64,000 bases of DNA from Drosophila persimilis (Eukaryota; Arthropoda; Insecta; Diptera; Drosophilidae). The notes below the pieces were generated by a model. The model ran no database searches, was not told the origin of the DNA, and worked only from the letters and a program-made list of their open reading frames with translations. How positions within the stretch are numbered: the stretch's first letter is position 1; each line of letters begins with the position of its first letter. Made by a program: the position numbers and the translations under genes. Location of the stretch: positions 1,426,001 to 1,490,000 of the forward strand of contig NW_020825312.1 of NCBI RefSeq assembly GCF_003286085.1, in the 5' to 3' direction. Shown here piece after piece: positions 1 through 11,500 of the stretch.

Positions 1-335
1 AAATGAGACGGTAAAATTCGATGAACATAATGTCACAACTAGTTATGCTTGCATTAGCTCTCAGTTTGTTGTTGATGTACAGGTAGAGGTGATAGCAAGC
101 GAAATGTCGAAGCGTAGGAGAGAGAACGCAAAAGAGTTCGCTGTATGATTGGGAAACTTTGGGAGTTTGAGGCAAGTGTAGAATGGTTGGATAAACTAAA
201 AAAAAAATAGTTACTGTCCTTAAAAGCCTTAAACATTTTGTTGAGACGGAAATTACAAAAACAATTTCTTTTTACGAATTCTACATAACGAATTTTGGTT
301 TGTCCCCTTGAGATTTGCTATATGGAAGTTCGACT
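1..335. other. AT-rich DNA, nothing recognised
   Basis: No coding exon, RNA gene or repeat that I recognise. The stretch is AT-rich with short poly-A runs. It ends where the INE-1-like copy begins. Confidence 0.5.
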
Positions 336-1000
336 GTATGATACCCAGTACTCAAAGAGCTTGGGATATACATATGTATGTATTAGTTTTGGAAGTGGAT
401 TTGTATAGCACCCAGAAGGAAGCGTTTCCAAGCATATATATTTTTCAGCAGCATCAATGGCCGAGTCGATAAAGCCATGCCTGTTTGCCCCTCCGTCTTT
501 TTGTCCGTCCGTCTCTATTGATAATCGCCTATATCTCAGAGACTATTAGTGCTAGAGAAGGGAAATTTTATATCAAGACTTCTGTGATATCACACTGTTA
601 CAAGTTTGTTTAAAAATTTCGGCCTTCCACCTTCACAAAGAACGGAAATCTGGTGCATTCGCAATTTTAAAGGTAAGAAAAACCAAAAACGTTGAGTCAT
701 TGAATATGACATAATCTGGCAGATAGCTGAAACTAAATTAGTTCGGTGCATTATTATAGGCACAAGAAACCAATGAAATTGCAGTGGCACTACCCCTCCA
801 TCTCTCTCACACACTCTTCGTCATATTGTGTCCGTGTCCTGGCAGAGGGGAGCGAGATAGCAACACAGCTGGTGTTGGGGTGAGAAGTGAAAGAGAAAGA
901 GACAGATGTAGCGGAATAAAAAGCTGTGGAGGAACAATGAACGCTTATAAAAAATTCTAAAATTCTAATAAAATAATTCATTAGGTGGAAAGAGGATAAT
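336..1000 (+). mobile_element. INE-1/DINE-1 (Helentron-type) copy
   Basis: The copy carries the INE-1 landmarks in order: a degenerate 'tacccagtactc' opening, 'gcacccagaaggaagcg' near 410, 'agccgagtcgata'-like text near 460, a GTCY block 'tgtccgtccgtctc' near 500, and 'atctcagagactatta' near 533. From about 780 to 985 there is an extra segment: 'cactacccctcc', a CT-rich stretch, then an AG-rich stretch and 'attctaataaaata'. That segment is shared with the copies at 5.6 kb and 49.1 kb. No transposase is present, so the copy is non-autonomous. The family call rests on my memory of the D. melanogaster consensus. Confidence 0.7.
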
Positions 1001-1389
1001 TGGAGCTACATGCCAGAAGTTCTTAGGATTGGTCAGGGCGCTAATTGCGACGAGAGGCTAATATCAGTTTCTTTAAGAAACTGTCTTTAGTTGGAGAGAA
1101 TAATATAAAATTCTATCTAGTCTAGGACTTTGAAAGAAATTTGGATTTGTAACAGATTTTATCAGCGAAGAATTTGGACTTCCGTTGTAGATTAGGACCG
1201 TTAGGCGCGATAAATACATATACATGTTCTACATGTAGAAAGTTTCAAAGATTTTGATTGCTCGAAAAGAAAAAGCTTGCAGGAACCTCTAGTCTATGGA
1301 AAAATAGGAACAACAGACAAAAACAAGCAAGGGAAACTAAAATCTTCATGATATGTTTAGGCAAAAGAGGATTGATGAACAAAATATGT

Positions 1390-1948
1390 AGCAAATGTGT
1401 AGTTACCGTGTAGTTACCATGTACACATGGACATCGTTGACCTTTTTTGGTTTCAAAATAAGCCTTACACAATCCAGTAAAAGGGCGTTCTTAAAATTAA
1501 CATATGTTATAGCCGGAGAGGAGGGATCTACAAGAAGAATTTATAATCGTTAATATTTTCAGCCATTTACCTGAAGTAGTTGAACTATTGAAATAGAGGG
1601 GGCTGAAGTGGGCTAAGTTCAATTTATAATCATAGCCAGACATATAGCGTCTCGTGTTGTTGAGGAGCAAAAACAGCAATCGCCGTAGCAGGAAAATAAG
1701 TCAAGTATTTAAAACAAGCAAGTCAAGTCGAAAATTGATTCCTTAATCGGATACAATTATGTGGGCATGGCTAAATGTTCTATCTATCTAATAATATTTG
1801 ACGGAATATCAAAATCGAGGAATATGTTTAATAAAACTTGAACTCGTCAGTATATTTACGGCATATTTTTAAAATGATATAGTCTATTTTGGTATATTTC
1901 TGAGGGTCAGACCGTATATTCTATTGCTAAATCCGTGGTCACACTGAA
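1390..1948 (+). repeat. Mosaic dispersed repeat ending in a hAT-type terminus
   Basis: The last 215 bp (about 1730-1946) match the right end of the hAT element at 57747-57960 read in reverse. Shared landmarks are 'attgatt..atcg', 'attatgtgggcatggct', 'gtcagtatatttacgg', 'atatttctgagggtc' and the end 'ggtcacactg' (1937-1946). The earlier part (about 1390-1620) shares 'tgtagttaccatg' and 'ggatct.yaagaagaattt' with the repeat at 34.1-34.6 kb, but in a different order, so the copy is a mosaic. It stops 2 bp before the start codon of the RS-rich gene. Confidence 0.65.
1937..1946 (+). promoter_or_regulatory. Core-promoter Motif 1 (M1BP-type) at the RS-protein gene
   Basis: GGTCACACTG is a perfect match to Drosophila core-promoter Motif 1. 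A Motif-6-like 'ttttggtatattt' lies about 40 bp upstream. The start codon at 1949 follows almost at once, so if Motif 1 sets the start site the leader is extremely short. The motif is also the terminal repeat of the hAT-derived sequence. Confidence 0.55.
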
Positions 1949-3063
1949 ATGGGGGATGGGGACGATTTAACCAGGTAAATAAATAAATAATCAAATTTCG
2001 TTAATACAAGTACTTTAAACTCGACTTCTATATTTAATCCAGTCAGGCTATTGCTGAGCTCATTCGAGAGATCGAGGGAGGAGATGCTAGGTCTTGCAGT
2101 GGAGTGCAGGAGCGCAAGGTAAATCCTCTGGGCAAGCCAAACAAACGATTCCTTGGACGCACCATTAACACTGCTCTGCGCCATAACCAACGGGAAAGTG
2201 AGCGGACGCAGGCCGAATGCCAGCGAAAGTTGAAGGATTTGGATAAAAGATATGAGAAAAGGAAGTCCAATTACTATTACAACAGAGATGCGGGCAGATA
2301 TCGGAGTAGGAGTTCAAGCCGGAGTCGAAGTCGAAGCCGTTCCAGGAAGGTGGAAAAGCGACGTAGCAGTAGCAGGAGAAGAAGGAGCAGCAGCAGTCGA
2401 AGTCCCAGTTACAGTCGAAGTCGTAAAAGCTCGCACAAGAAGAGAAAACATCAAAGTAAACATAAACGGAAGAAGAAAACCAAGCACAAGCGAAGAGCCC
2501 GCAGCAGCAGCAGCAGGAGCAGTAGTCCAGAGGAGAAACCAGTACCCACCGTAACAGAACTGTCATCATCAGAATTGTTTTTCTACCAATCCAGGCAAGT
2601 GGCCCTAGCCATGGCGATGTCATATGGCCAAGGAGCAAACGGCCCACAAGAGAACGGACGAAAAATCAAGGAACGAGCGTCTTCTTCACTCAGTGATATA
2701 GCCAGAGAGCTGATGTCTGATGATGAGCAGGGCAATGTAGACTCCAGACTAATGAACTCCCTATCTATATCATCAAACGAGAATGGGCAGGAGCTGCTAA
2801 CCATCGATGTTAGCTCGAGTTCGGGAAAAGAGGAAGAGTCATCGGCGGAGAGCAGAGGTACAGAAATTTCGAATGCGGAAAATGGCGCTGGCTGCTTCAT
2901 AGCTCTGGATGATAGTACAACCGAATCGGAGTCCGGCCACAACAGTGATATAGAAATAATCGAAGAATGCCAAGTAGAGCAAAACCAGGAACCTGAACGA
3001 AGGCAGCAACAAGTAGACGACTCACGTTCTGCCATCGACTCCGTGGACCTGACCGAAGATTAG
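1949..3063 (+). CDS. RS-rich nuclear protein with acidic, SUMO-motif-like tail
   Basis: Two exons, 1949-1974 and 2043-3063, give 348 residues. Exon 1 encodes MGDGDDLT and ends two bases into a codon that exon 2 completes in frame. The N-terminal 75 residues include a basic block, NPLGKPNKRFLGRTI, that looks like a conserved family signature I cannot name. Residues about 95-180 are arginine/serine and lysine repeats typical of splicing or nuclear-speckle proteins. The C-terminal half is acidic and serine-rich and holds three hydrophobic-acidic stretches (FIALDD, IEIIEE, and VDLTED at the terminus) that resemble SUMO-interacting motifs. I infer a nuclear RNA-processing or scaffold role; no enzymatic domain is visible. 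The polyadenylation signal AATAAA is at 3289-3294. Confidence 0.85.
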
Positions 3064-3477
3064 TTTGTTAATGTATAAGTCTAATGTTTAACTAAAAGAG
3101 GTGAGTTACTACCTATGAGAGAAACACAATCGCCTTTCCATCTTATTAAAGACTTTTTACTTGGAAGATTCTATGCAGAAAATATATGTAGATCTGAATA
3201 GATAGTTGATTTTAGGACAAACATTTTGTATTTTCGAATTATTTAAAGAAGATTAAAATTAACATATGTATGTATGTTTTTCTATTGAAATAAACTTTTT
3301 GGGTTTGATTGAACGATTGCCATAAGGGGAGTGCCGTATATGTTGGTAGGGTATGACTTTTGTTTGCCCACTCAATCAGCTGTTTTTTTATTTACATTTT
3401 CGGTCAGTACAGCGCGGATGTGAATTAAAAACTTGTTCATTTAAATAAAAAAAAAATATATATTAAATGCTTCAGCC

Positions 3478-4409
3478 ATGTTTGGAAGCCTGAAGAAAAA
3501 GCTGAGCAGCGCCATACAGGAGGGCATTGTGATCTCGGAGAGTCTGCAGCAGCAATATCGCCAACGTGTCAGTTCTGGCAATGGCAGCGGCCAGTCGAGC
3601 GCCGCCACAACACCCACTTCGCCCCTGGGTCTTAACGAGAGTCTGTCCTCGAGTCGGAGTAGCTCGTTGTACCTAGGTGCGCCCTTCCACTTGACGGACG
3701 GTGTGCCACCGCATTTAAATGTGGCGGCCGGCTGCAGTCTTTTGGCCAAGTATGAAGACGACTGGCAACAAATTCATGTGGCCAATGAGGAGAATGCCGA
3801 GCGAGCGGCCGCCGTGGCCACACAGATTACTGCCGTGCAAGAGAGGGCGAGTGGGCAGCGGAAGACCATCAGCGATCTCAGCGGCAGCCTGGCTGGGATA
3901 CCCACGCTGATAACAAAGCTGCAGGCGAGTATCGAAACTCTTCACGCATTGGAGGATATGGGAAAGCAGCTCGAAATCGAGTTGGAGAAACTCGAGGATC
4001 TTTGCGAGGAGTGCGAGCTGCAAGAATTCATGCTGGAGAAGCAGTTCGAACTGTCGCGACACAAGCAAAAGAAGCTCAATGAACTGGAGAAGTACAGGCA
4101 CCACATTGCTTCCCAACATCAGGCGAAGATCCAAGATCATGAGCAGCAACTGAGAAAGCTTCAACGCGAGCGCCAGGCGGTCTTTGACGATGCATTTCGC
4201 GGTGACATGGAGGAGTATAAGCAGCACGGCCAGCTGACAAGTATGTGAAGAACAGAACAGCCCACTAGAAATATTTGGTTTAAGTCCTTGTCTTTGCAGA
4301 AATCCAAGCCGCTCAGGCTACGAGCAACAAGTTGGCCCTGGAGGAAGTTGTTTTAGAAGCCAACGAAGTGGAGACCAAGGATGCCTTGGAGCAGTTTCTC
4401 AACGGATGA
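3478..4409 (+). CDS. Dysb: Dysbindin, BLOC-1 subunit
   Basis: Exons 3478-4240 and 4300-4409 encode 290 residues, close to the fly dysbindin length as I remember it. The protein starts MFGSLKKKLSSAIQEG. It has a Ser/Gly-rich linker at about 20-65 and then a long coiled coil (about 95-250) that pairs with other BLOC-1 subunits. BLOC-1 acts on endosome-to-lysosome-related-organelle traffic. In flies dysbindin is also required for presynaptic homeostatic plasticity. The 59-bp intron splits a lysine codon. The AT-rich DNA just upstream has no TATA box at the usual distance. Confidence 0.93.
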
Positions 4410-4890
4410 GATGTTTGATTCACCTAGAGCAATCCCATTTGTGCCTTTACATGTGCAATATGCAGTTAATTTCGTTTTTTTACAAACATATTTTAAAATG
4501 CCCAGTATTTGGGCTGATATGGCAGCGCCGGATATCTCACAGATATTTTGAGAGCAGGCGATTTACTTCAAAACTGTTCTTAAATTTAATATAGCAAACA
4601 TTATTTTACTTGTTATTAGTATACATAATTGGTATTTTCTAGAAATATTAAATTTATTTAAACCAAATTAGAGATGCTGTCGATTATTGTCAGATGGTGG
4701 GTCAGCGGTCTGGCAACTCCAGTCCGAACACGAACAACAACAATTGTTAACCTTACCAAAGGCATCATAATATAAATTTCCACGCAGTTTGCCGATTGCT
4801 CATCAACGCTTATCAAATCAACGATCTTCGCCGCAATCGCTTTCGACGCAGCCCGTGAAATTTCCGTTCCCCCTCCTGGATTTTGATCAT

Positions 4891-5355
4891 ATGGGCTCTA
4901 TTGGTTCATCGCTGCGGTCACAAACCATCGACATGTCTTCGAAGTCTGCAAAGTTTGTTGAGAACACCATTGCCAGCCATAAGGTGGTGATATTTAGCAA
5001 AACCTTCTGTCCCTACTGCAAAATGGCAAAGGAGGTGAGATAAGCGGAAATATCGTTAACAGTCGCATTACGCCACAACTTTCTGTCTTTGCAGCCATTC
5101 CAGAAGCTCAATGTGCAGGCCACAGTCATTGAGCTGGACGGCAATCCAGACGGCGACGAGATCCAGACCGTGCTGGGCACGATTACAGGTGCCAGGACGG
5201 TATGTTCGTTTTGATAATAAAAGTTTTATTTGTATCTATCTCTTTTGGTAAATTTTCAGGTGCCTCGAGTCTTTATTGATGGAAAATTCGTTGGTGGCGG
5301 CACGGACATTAAACGAATGTACGATACGGGAGATCTCCAAAAATACTTTGCCTAA
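4891..5355 (+). CDS. Grx1: Dithiol glutaredoxin
   Basis: Three exons (4891-5034, 5095-5199, 5260-5355), all phase 0, encode 114 residues. The active site CPYC lies in TFCPYCKM near residue 43. The glutathione-binding TVPRVFIDG loop is created by the exon 2/3 junction, and the GGGTD motif follows. Dithiol glutaredoxins reduce protein disulfides and glutathionylated cysteines in the cytosol. The open frame runs further upstream, but 4891 is the first ATG in it. The extra N-terminal residues before MSSKSAKFVE are also available from a second in-frame ATG at 4933. Confidence 0.93.
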
Positions 5356-5599
5356 TCGGTGGTGCAACACTATACACGTGGATATCTGGTGTTAAGCTCG
5401 CTTTCATGTACAAAAGTTATCATCATGATTAAAGTCTCTATAGATGATTTCAGCTAATATTAATCCATGAGTCATTGCTGCTATTCATGGAGGGGACAAT
5501 TTTTCAGTCTGCTATATGGAGGAAATGGTGCCACCGGAGCACCAAGGAACTAACTAGTCCAATGAAATATGTATTTCTAGCACGTTATAGTTTGAGGGA

Positions 5600-5985
5600 A
5601 AATTGTTCATTCATGAGACGACATGTATAAAATGTATAAAGATTGACTGCCACATGCTCTATCTCTCTCTTTCTCCCTGTCTTTTGGTATCGATGTTCGT
5701 AAACGGGATAAATTGATTTGTTTGTTAATGCGGGTAGGGGGTTTCCGCTATCTCTTAACCAAATAATTATTTTATTCGAATATTCGATCGGTTTCCATTT
5801 TTTCTGTCTCCCTCTTTCACTTCTCACACCAACACCAGCTGTGCTGCTATCTCACTCTCCTCTGCCAGGGGACGCACACAGAACGACGAAGGGAAGAGGG
5901 GAATGAGTAAGGACGTAGAAGGAGGCGGCAGTGTATTTGGAAACGCTTCCTTATCGGAAGGATTCCTTTTGCACCAGAAAACTAA
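5600..5985 (-). mobile_element. INE-1/DINE-1-like fragment, inverted
   Basis: Read on the minus strand it carries 'ggaagcgtttccaaat' (about 5937-5952) and then the same CT/AG-rich internal segment as the copies at 0.8 kb and 49.4 kb: 'ctggcagaggagagtgagat' followed by 'agctggtgttggtgtgagaa'. The GTCY block and the terminal INE-1 parts are missing or unrecognisable. It lies between Grx1 and the next gene. Confidence 0.55.
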
Positions 5986-6105
5986 ATAAATATGGAATTT
6001 GTATGGTATAATTTTCTGAATTCAAGATTTGGAAAATACTAGAAAATACTGCCATAGCAGTGGGTCAGCTGTTCCCGAACCGTTCGTTAATTAGCTAAAA
6101 CTGAA

Positions 6106-6663
6106 ATGGCTGATCTGGTGAGAGGAGAAGCCTCTGAATCCGATGAGGAGCTGCAGGACCAGCACAAGGTAAATATTTGGTCAGAAAGGGAGGATAGCTA
6201 CTCTACTTATAAATCGCTTGCGGTGGTAGATTTTTGCAGCAGAGGTTCCAGGGGAGGCAACCGAGGAGGATGACGACGATGAAGACATCTACGAGCAGAG
6301 GCGGAGCACCCATGTGTCGTCCAGCACAGCCTCGATCTATCGCAACAATCTGCTGCAGCGCAAACTAAGTAAGTAATTCACAAGATATTTTCCTTTAGAG
6401 TCCAATAAAAGTTCAATCTTTCAGTTGAAAACAACATTGCCATTTGGAGAGCTCTGACAGCGCTGACACGCAATCTTGTGGTGAACGCCTCCAAGCAGTT
6501 GCTGACCACTGACCAAATGCTCATTAAGTCACAGTTGTCCATGCAGTCGGCCCACACGTCCCTGCAGCAGGCCCAGCGCCATGTCAGTGAGTTGCAGTCC
6601 CGGACGGCGGCCGTGATGGCTGGCGGCAGTTTCCTGCCGCATATAAATATAAGGAATGCGTGA
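6106..6663 (+). CDS. Blos3: Probable BLOC-1 subunit 3
   Basis: Exons 6106-6168, 6245-6368 and 6425-6663 join in frame to about 141 residues. The acidic N-terminus contains [14 protein letters not shown], strikingly like the VPGEATETDSE stretch of mammalian BLOC1S3. A helical region then follows, and the C-terminal [10 protein letters not shown] resembles CRLLPDIRGV at the mammalian C-terminus. I know this likeness from memory and made no alignment. BLOC-1 subunit 3 would place two subunits of one complex (with Dysb) within 3 kb. The AATAAA at 6692-6697 is 29 bp past the stop and overlaps the end of Rad9. Confidence 0.68.
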
Positions 6664-6685
6664 GAATTGACTACAAACACACAAA

Positions 6686-6697
6686 TTTATTAATAAA
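6686..6697. terminator. Back-to-back polyadenylation signals of two convergent genes
   Basis: TTTATT at 6686-6691 is AATAAA for the minus-strand Rad9 gene. AATAAA at 6692-6697 serves the plus-strand gene. Only 48 bp separate the two stop codons, so the 3' ends must overlap. Confidence 0.7.
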
Positions 6698-6711
6698 CGA
6701 ACAAATATAGG

Positions 6712-8261
6712 CTAATCCTCTGTATCGGAGTTGGGAGCATACGCCTGACTGTTCGGCGACGGCTCGCGTGGAACGTATGTGCTCTGGAAACATCGTGAGA
6801 AGATGGTGCGCATCCTGGTCACGCGTTCGGGGGACTGCGGTATGCTCTCATCATCATCCTGATGGTCGTCAGCAGGAAACGTGGGAGACTGCGTGGGTGG
6901 CACATCGTCTGTATTGTAGAAGCAAACTTCTGTACTGTTCGGCGGTGCGGGGGCGACTGCTGACTCGGGCACAGTTGTCGGAAGAACCGACTGGCTGGCC
7001 TCCAGGGCAGCGTCGGCTGCTGCCAGCATCAGTGCCTCTTCCTCTGCCTCATCTTCGATCAGAATCACAGTGTCCACCTCCGCTAATAATCGAGCCTGCT
7101 GCACAGACGGCGCTTCCGAGGGTCGAAACTGAAAGAGCGGGGTTCCCATACTTGAATCTATATCCACCAGGCCATCCTGCTGTAGTCGCTTTTGCTGCAC
7201 ACTTGGACCCGGGGTACTGCTCTTGCGTTTAGAAGATGCAGCTGGCACATCTTCATCTTCGACGGTCAGGTCTCGCTGGCAGTAATCGTCCGAGAAGCTT
7301 ACATCATCCGGAGACAATGTGGACATTATCAAGAGACACTCGATCTCGCCATGTTTCTTGATTTTTAGCATGAAGGGACTGCCCGCATCGTCGAATTCCA
7401 GCGACAGCGAAGCATTCAAGCACTCGGCAAAGAGCAGGAAAGCCCGAAACTCCTTGATGCAAAACGTAATGATTGTCTCCTTAGTCACCTGATACTGGTC
7501 GAATTCGCTGGGCTTCAGTTTTAGTTGCGTTCGCATAAATTTATCATTCACCCGAGCGCCTTCGATGTAGTTCTTGGCCACCAGACTGCCTGTGTTTGCC
7601 TCCATTGTTAGTTCCTCTTCCGCGGAATTGAAATTGTTGGAGATGTCCATGAAAAGCTTGTGGTCGCCCCGTATTCTAAGAGCGGGTATGGTATCAATTA
7701 TTGAACGTTGAATATGTTGAAGCATGAACATACATATTTGGTCTCTGGTCCGTGTCGACGTTCGTGTTGATGTTCTGATCATCGATAATGGAAATGGTGG
7801 CCTCTTTGGTGGTCTCTAGCTTGCAGCGCAGATTCACCTGGAGATTTGTCTGATTGTCGATAAGGTTTAGCTCGCAGTACTCTACCTGAAATGGGCATTT
7901 CGATTTAATAAAAGACTTGGCACAAACATTAAGTCTCGTACTGCACCTCGTTCATATTGCGAAATACGGCCAGACAGCCCTTCATGGATATTTTACAATA
8001 AAAGTCCGAGCTTGGAGGCATGTCGAACACCTCAAACATGGACCTTTTAAAGAAAATGCTGCCCACCGCCGACTGTGTGGCGTTTATGGCCCTCATTTGT
8101 AGTCCTTGCTGCTCGATCTCGATGAACATTTCCTTGCCCACTTTGGAAAGGGACTGCACGGCCTTTGCAATAACTATGAATGATAGGATTGAGTACAAGC
8201 AGTGCTTATTTCCCTACAATGTCTTACCGCGCGCATTGCTGCCTTCTAAAGTGTATTTCAT
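6712..8261 (-). CDS. Rad9: Rad9, 9-1-1 checkpoint clamp subunit
   Basis: Minus-strand exons in coding order are 8261-8228, 8173-7947, 7885-7734 and 7675-6712, giving 458 residues. The start MKYTLEGSNAR is on a small first exon. The PCNA-like clamp fold covers roughly residues 1-270. The C-terminal third is a disordered Ser/Pro-rich tail ending in SDTED, as expected for the checkpoint-kinase-regulated tail of Rad9. With Rad1 and Hus1 the protein forms the DNA-damage clamp loaded at ssDNA junctions. It is divergent from Uggt (about 340 bp between start codons) and convergent with the upstream plus-strand gene. Confidence 0.9.
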
Positions 8262-8598
8262 TTGCAATCAAAAAAAAAGAAAAAACTGTCCTGGCGGCGG
8301 CACAAAGTTCGCGCTGAAATTTGTAAACAAACAGAAAGGTGTGGCCAAAGCAGAGAAAGTCTACGAATTATACCGCAAAATACCAGGGACGTCGGGCCTG
8401 TTAGACGTGCAGCCACATTGTAATGCAGCCGGTCAAACGCCACATCAGTTCTAAATTTAATTAAGAAAACCAGCAAAAATCCAATTTAAAATTGTTGAAA
8501 AAGTAAATAGACACAAGTGGAAAAGCATAAAGCACGCCCCTGTTTGCCCAGCCGCTATGCACTTGGCAATAAACATATAACAAACACGCAAGCAAACA

Positions 8599-11500
8599 AT
8601 GTTACGTCTCTTGTGTGTGTTTGTGCTGCTGCAGTCAGCGGCACCGATCTTGGCCAACGCAGAATCCAGCCAGAGCTATCCCATAACCACACTCATCAAT
8701 GCCAAATGGACGCAGACGCCATTGTATCTGGAAATTGCCGAGTATTTAGCTGACGAGCAGGCTGGCCTTTTCTGGGACTACGTCCGAGGGGTGACCAAGC
8801 TGGACACGGCTCTGAACGAATATGGTTTGTACTAGATCTCGATGGTTGAGCTACCGTGTACTGATTGCTTGATTGATTATTATTCTCGTCTAGATACGGA
8901 GTCGCAGATGTACAATGCCGCCTTAGAACTGGTCAAGACTCATGTAAGTTCACCGGTGCTGCCTTTGCTCAAGCTGGTGGTGTCCATGCACAGCTTGACG
9001 CCCCGCATCCAGACACATTTTCAGCTGTCAGACGAACTGCGCAGCGGTGGCGCCTGCCAAGGCTCTACTTTCGCCCAAGTCGGCACTGAGTTGGCCTGCA
9101 GCTACGCGGAGTTGGAGAAGAAACTGGGGCTGGCGCGAGCCAAAGACAGCTTGGATTCGCCTGTGGATACCTACAGCTTCGATCACATCTATCCGGGCAG
9201 TGAGAATAACACCCGCACGGTTGTCTTGTATGCTGACTTGGGTAGCGCTCAGTTTCGCTCGTATCACAAGCTCCTGGAGCAGGAGGCCAATAATGGCAAG
9301 ATTCGTTACATCCTGCGCCATCATTTGGCCAAGAAGGAGAAGCAGCCGGTACGCCTCTCTGGCTATGGCGTGGAGCTGCACTTGAAGAGCACCGAGTACA
9401 AGAGTCAAGACGATGCTCCCAAGCCCGAAGCAGGCTCTACTTTGGATGAGGACCTGGACAATGAATCGGATGTGCACGGCTTTGACTTTAAGGTGCTAAA
9501 GAACAAGCATCCCACTCTCAAGCGAGCCCTGGACCAGCTGCGCCAACGACTTCTGCAGGGCAACGATGAGATCGCTCAGCTGAAGGCCTGGGAATTCCAG
9601 GATCTGGGCCTGCAGGCCACTGCTGCCATTGCAGAGATCCAGGGGGATGAGACCCTGCAGATTCTACAATACACTGCCCACAATTTCCCGATGCTGGCCA
9701 GGACACTGCTGGCCCACAAGGTGACGGAAACTCTGCGGGCAGAGGTCAAGCACAACACGGATACATTCGGGCGCAGCTTGAACGTGGCCCCCCCAGATGG
9801 AGCGCTGTTCATCAATGGCTTGTTCTTCGATGCGGACACCATGGATCTGTACTCCATGGTGGAGACCCTGCGCTCGGAGATGCGGGTGCTGGAGAGTCTG
9901 CACAGCAACAATGTGAGGGGAGGCCTGGCCAGCTCTCTGCTGGCCCTGGATCTGACGGCCTCCAGCAAGAAGGAGTTTGCCATTGACATCAGGGACACGG
10001 CAGTGCAGTGGATCAATGATATCGAAACCGATGCTCAGTACAGACGTTGGCCGTCGTCGGTAATGGATCTGCTGCGGCCCACCTTCCCCGGCATGCTGAG
10101 GAACATCAGGAAGAATGTGTTCAACTTGGTCCTGGTGGTGGATGCCCTCCAGCTGACGGCCAGGAGTGTAATCAAGCTTTCCGAATCCTTTGTCATTCAC
10201 CAGGCTCCCATTCGTCTCGGTTTGGTGTTCGATGCCAGGGAGGCCGGCAAGGACAATTCCGAGGATTACATAGCCATCACGTGTGCCTTCAACTATGTGA
10301 GCCAGAAGAAGGATGCCCGAGCAGCCCTGAGTTTCCTCACTGACATCTACGCGGCGGTGGGCGAAACGAAGGTGGTCAAGAAGGAGCACATCGTGAAGCA
10401 GCTGACAAAGGAGTTCAGCACCCTCACCCATGCGAAGGCCGAGGAGTTCATTGAGGAGGACTCCACCTACGATTATGGCCGCGAGCTGGCGACAGAGTTT
10501 GTCCAACGCCTGGGCTTCTCCGACAAGGGACAGCCGCAGGCCCTGCTCAACGGGGTGCCCATGCCCAGCAATATTGTCACGGCGGATAGTGAATTCGAGG
10601 AGGCTATCTTCACCGAGATCATGACGCACACGAGCACTCTACAGAAGGCCGTCTACAAGGGCGAGATGACGGATAATGACGTGGCCATCGACTACCTTAT
10701 GAACCAGCCCCATGTCATGCCCAGACTCAATCAGCGCATTCTCAGCCAGGAGGATGTCAAGTACCTGGACATTAATGGCGTGGCCTACAAGCAGCTGGGC
10801 AATGTGGCCGCCCTGAACAGGCTCTCCAACCGGGACATGACGGCCACGGTGATGGAGAACCTCAAGTTCTTTGGCGGCAAGAAGTCCACGGAGCGGATTG
10901 GCCGAGCCTCTCTGCAGTTCCTTACCATTTGGGTGTTTGCGGACCTGGACACGCAGGAGGGACGCAGTTTGCTCACCCATGCCCTGGAATACGTCCAGGG
11001 GGGAGAGAGCGTTCGCCTGGCATTCATACCCAACACTGAAAACGTTCCGGCAGGGGATTCCAAGAACCTAAATCGTTTGGCTTGGGCCGCCATGCAGACT
11101 CTGCCATCAGCTCAGGCCACAGAGCAGGTACTCAAGTGGCTGAAGAAGCCCAAGGAGAAGATTGAAGTACCGTCCAAGGTGCAGGACATACTGGGCTCCA
11201 CGGAGCTGCATCTGAAGATGCTGCGAGTGTATGCTCAGCGTGTGTTGGGTCTGAACAAGTCCCAGCGATTGGTCATTGGCAACGGGCGATTGTATGGTCC
11301 GCTTTCCGCTGACGAGAGCTTCGATAGTGCGGACTTTGCCCTGTTGGCCCGGTTCAGCTCCCTGCAATACGGCGATAAGGTGCGTCAAGTACTTAAGGAA
11401 TCTGCCCAAGATGTCGGTGCGGATTTCACCAGCGATACCCTGCTCAAGCTCTACGCCAGCCTCCTGCCCAGACAGACGAAGAATCGCTTCAAGATGCCCA

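Noticed and set aside
2165-2647. 160-codon minus-strand ORF rich in Cys and Ser
   Set aside because: Antisense of the RS repeat in the plus-strand gene.
9664-10629. 321-codon minus-strand ORF
   Set aside because: Shadow of the Uggt coding exon caused by its GC-ending codons; no homology or signals.
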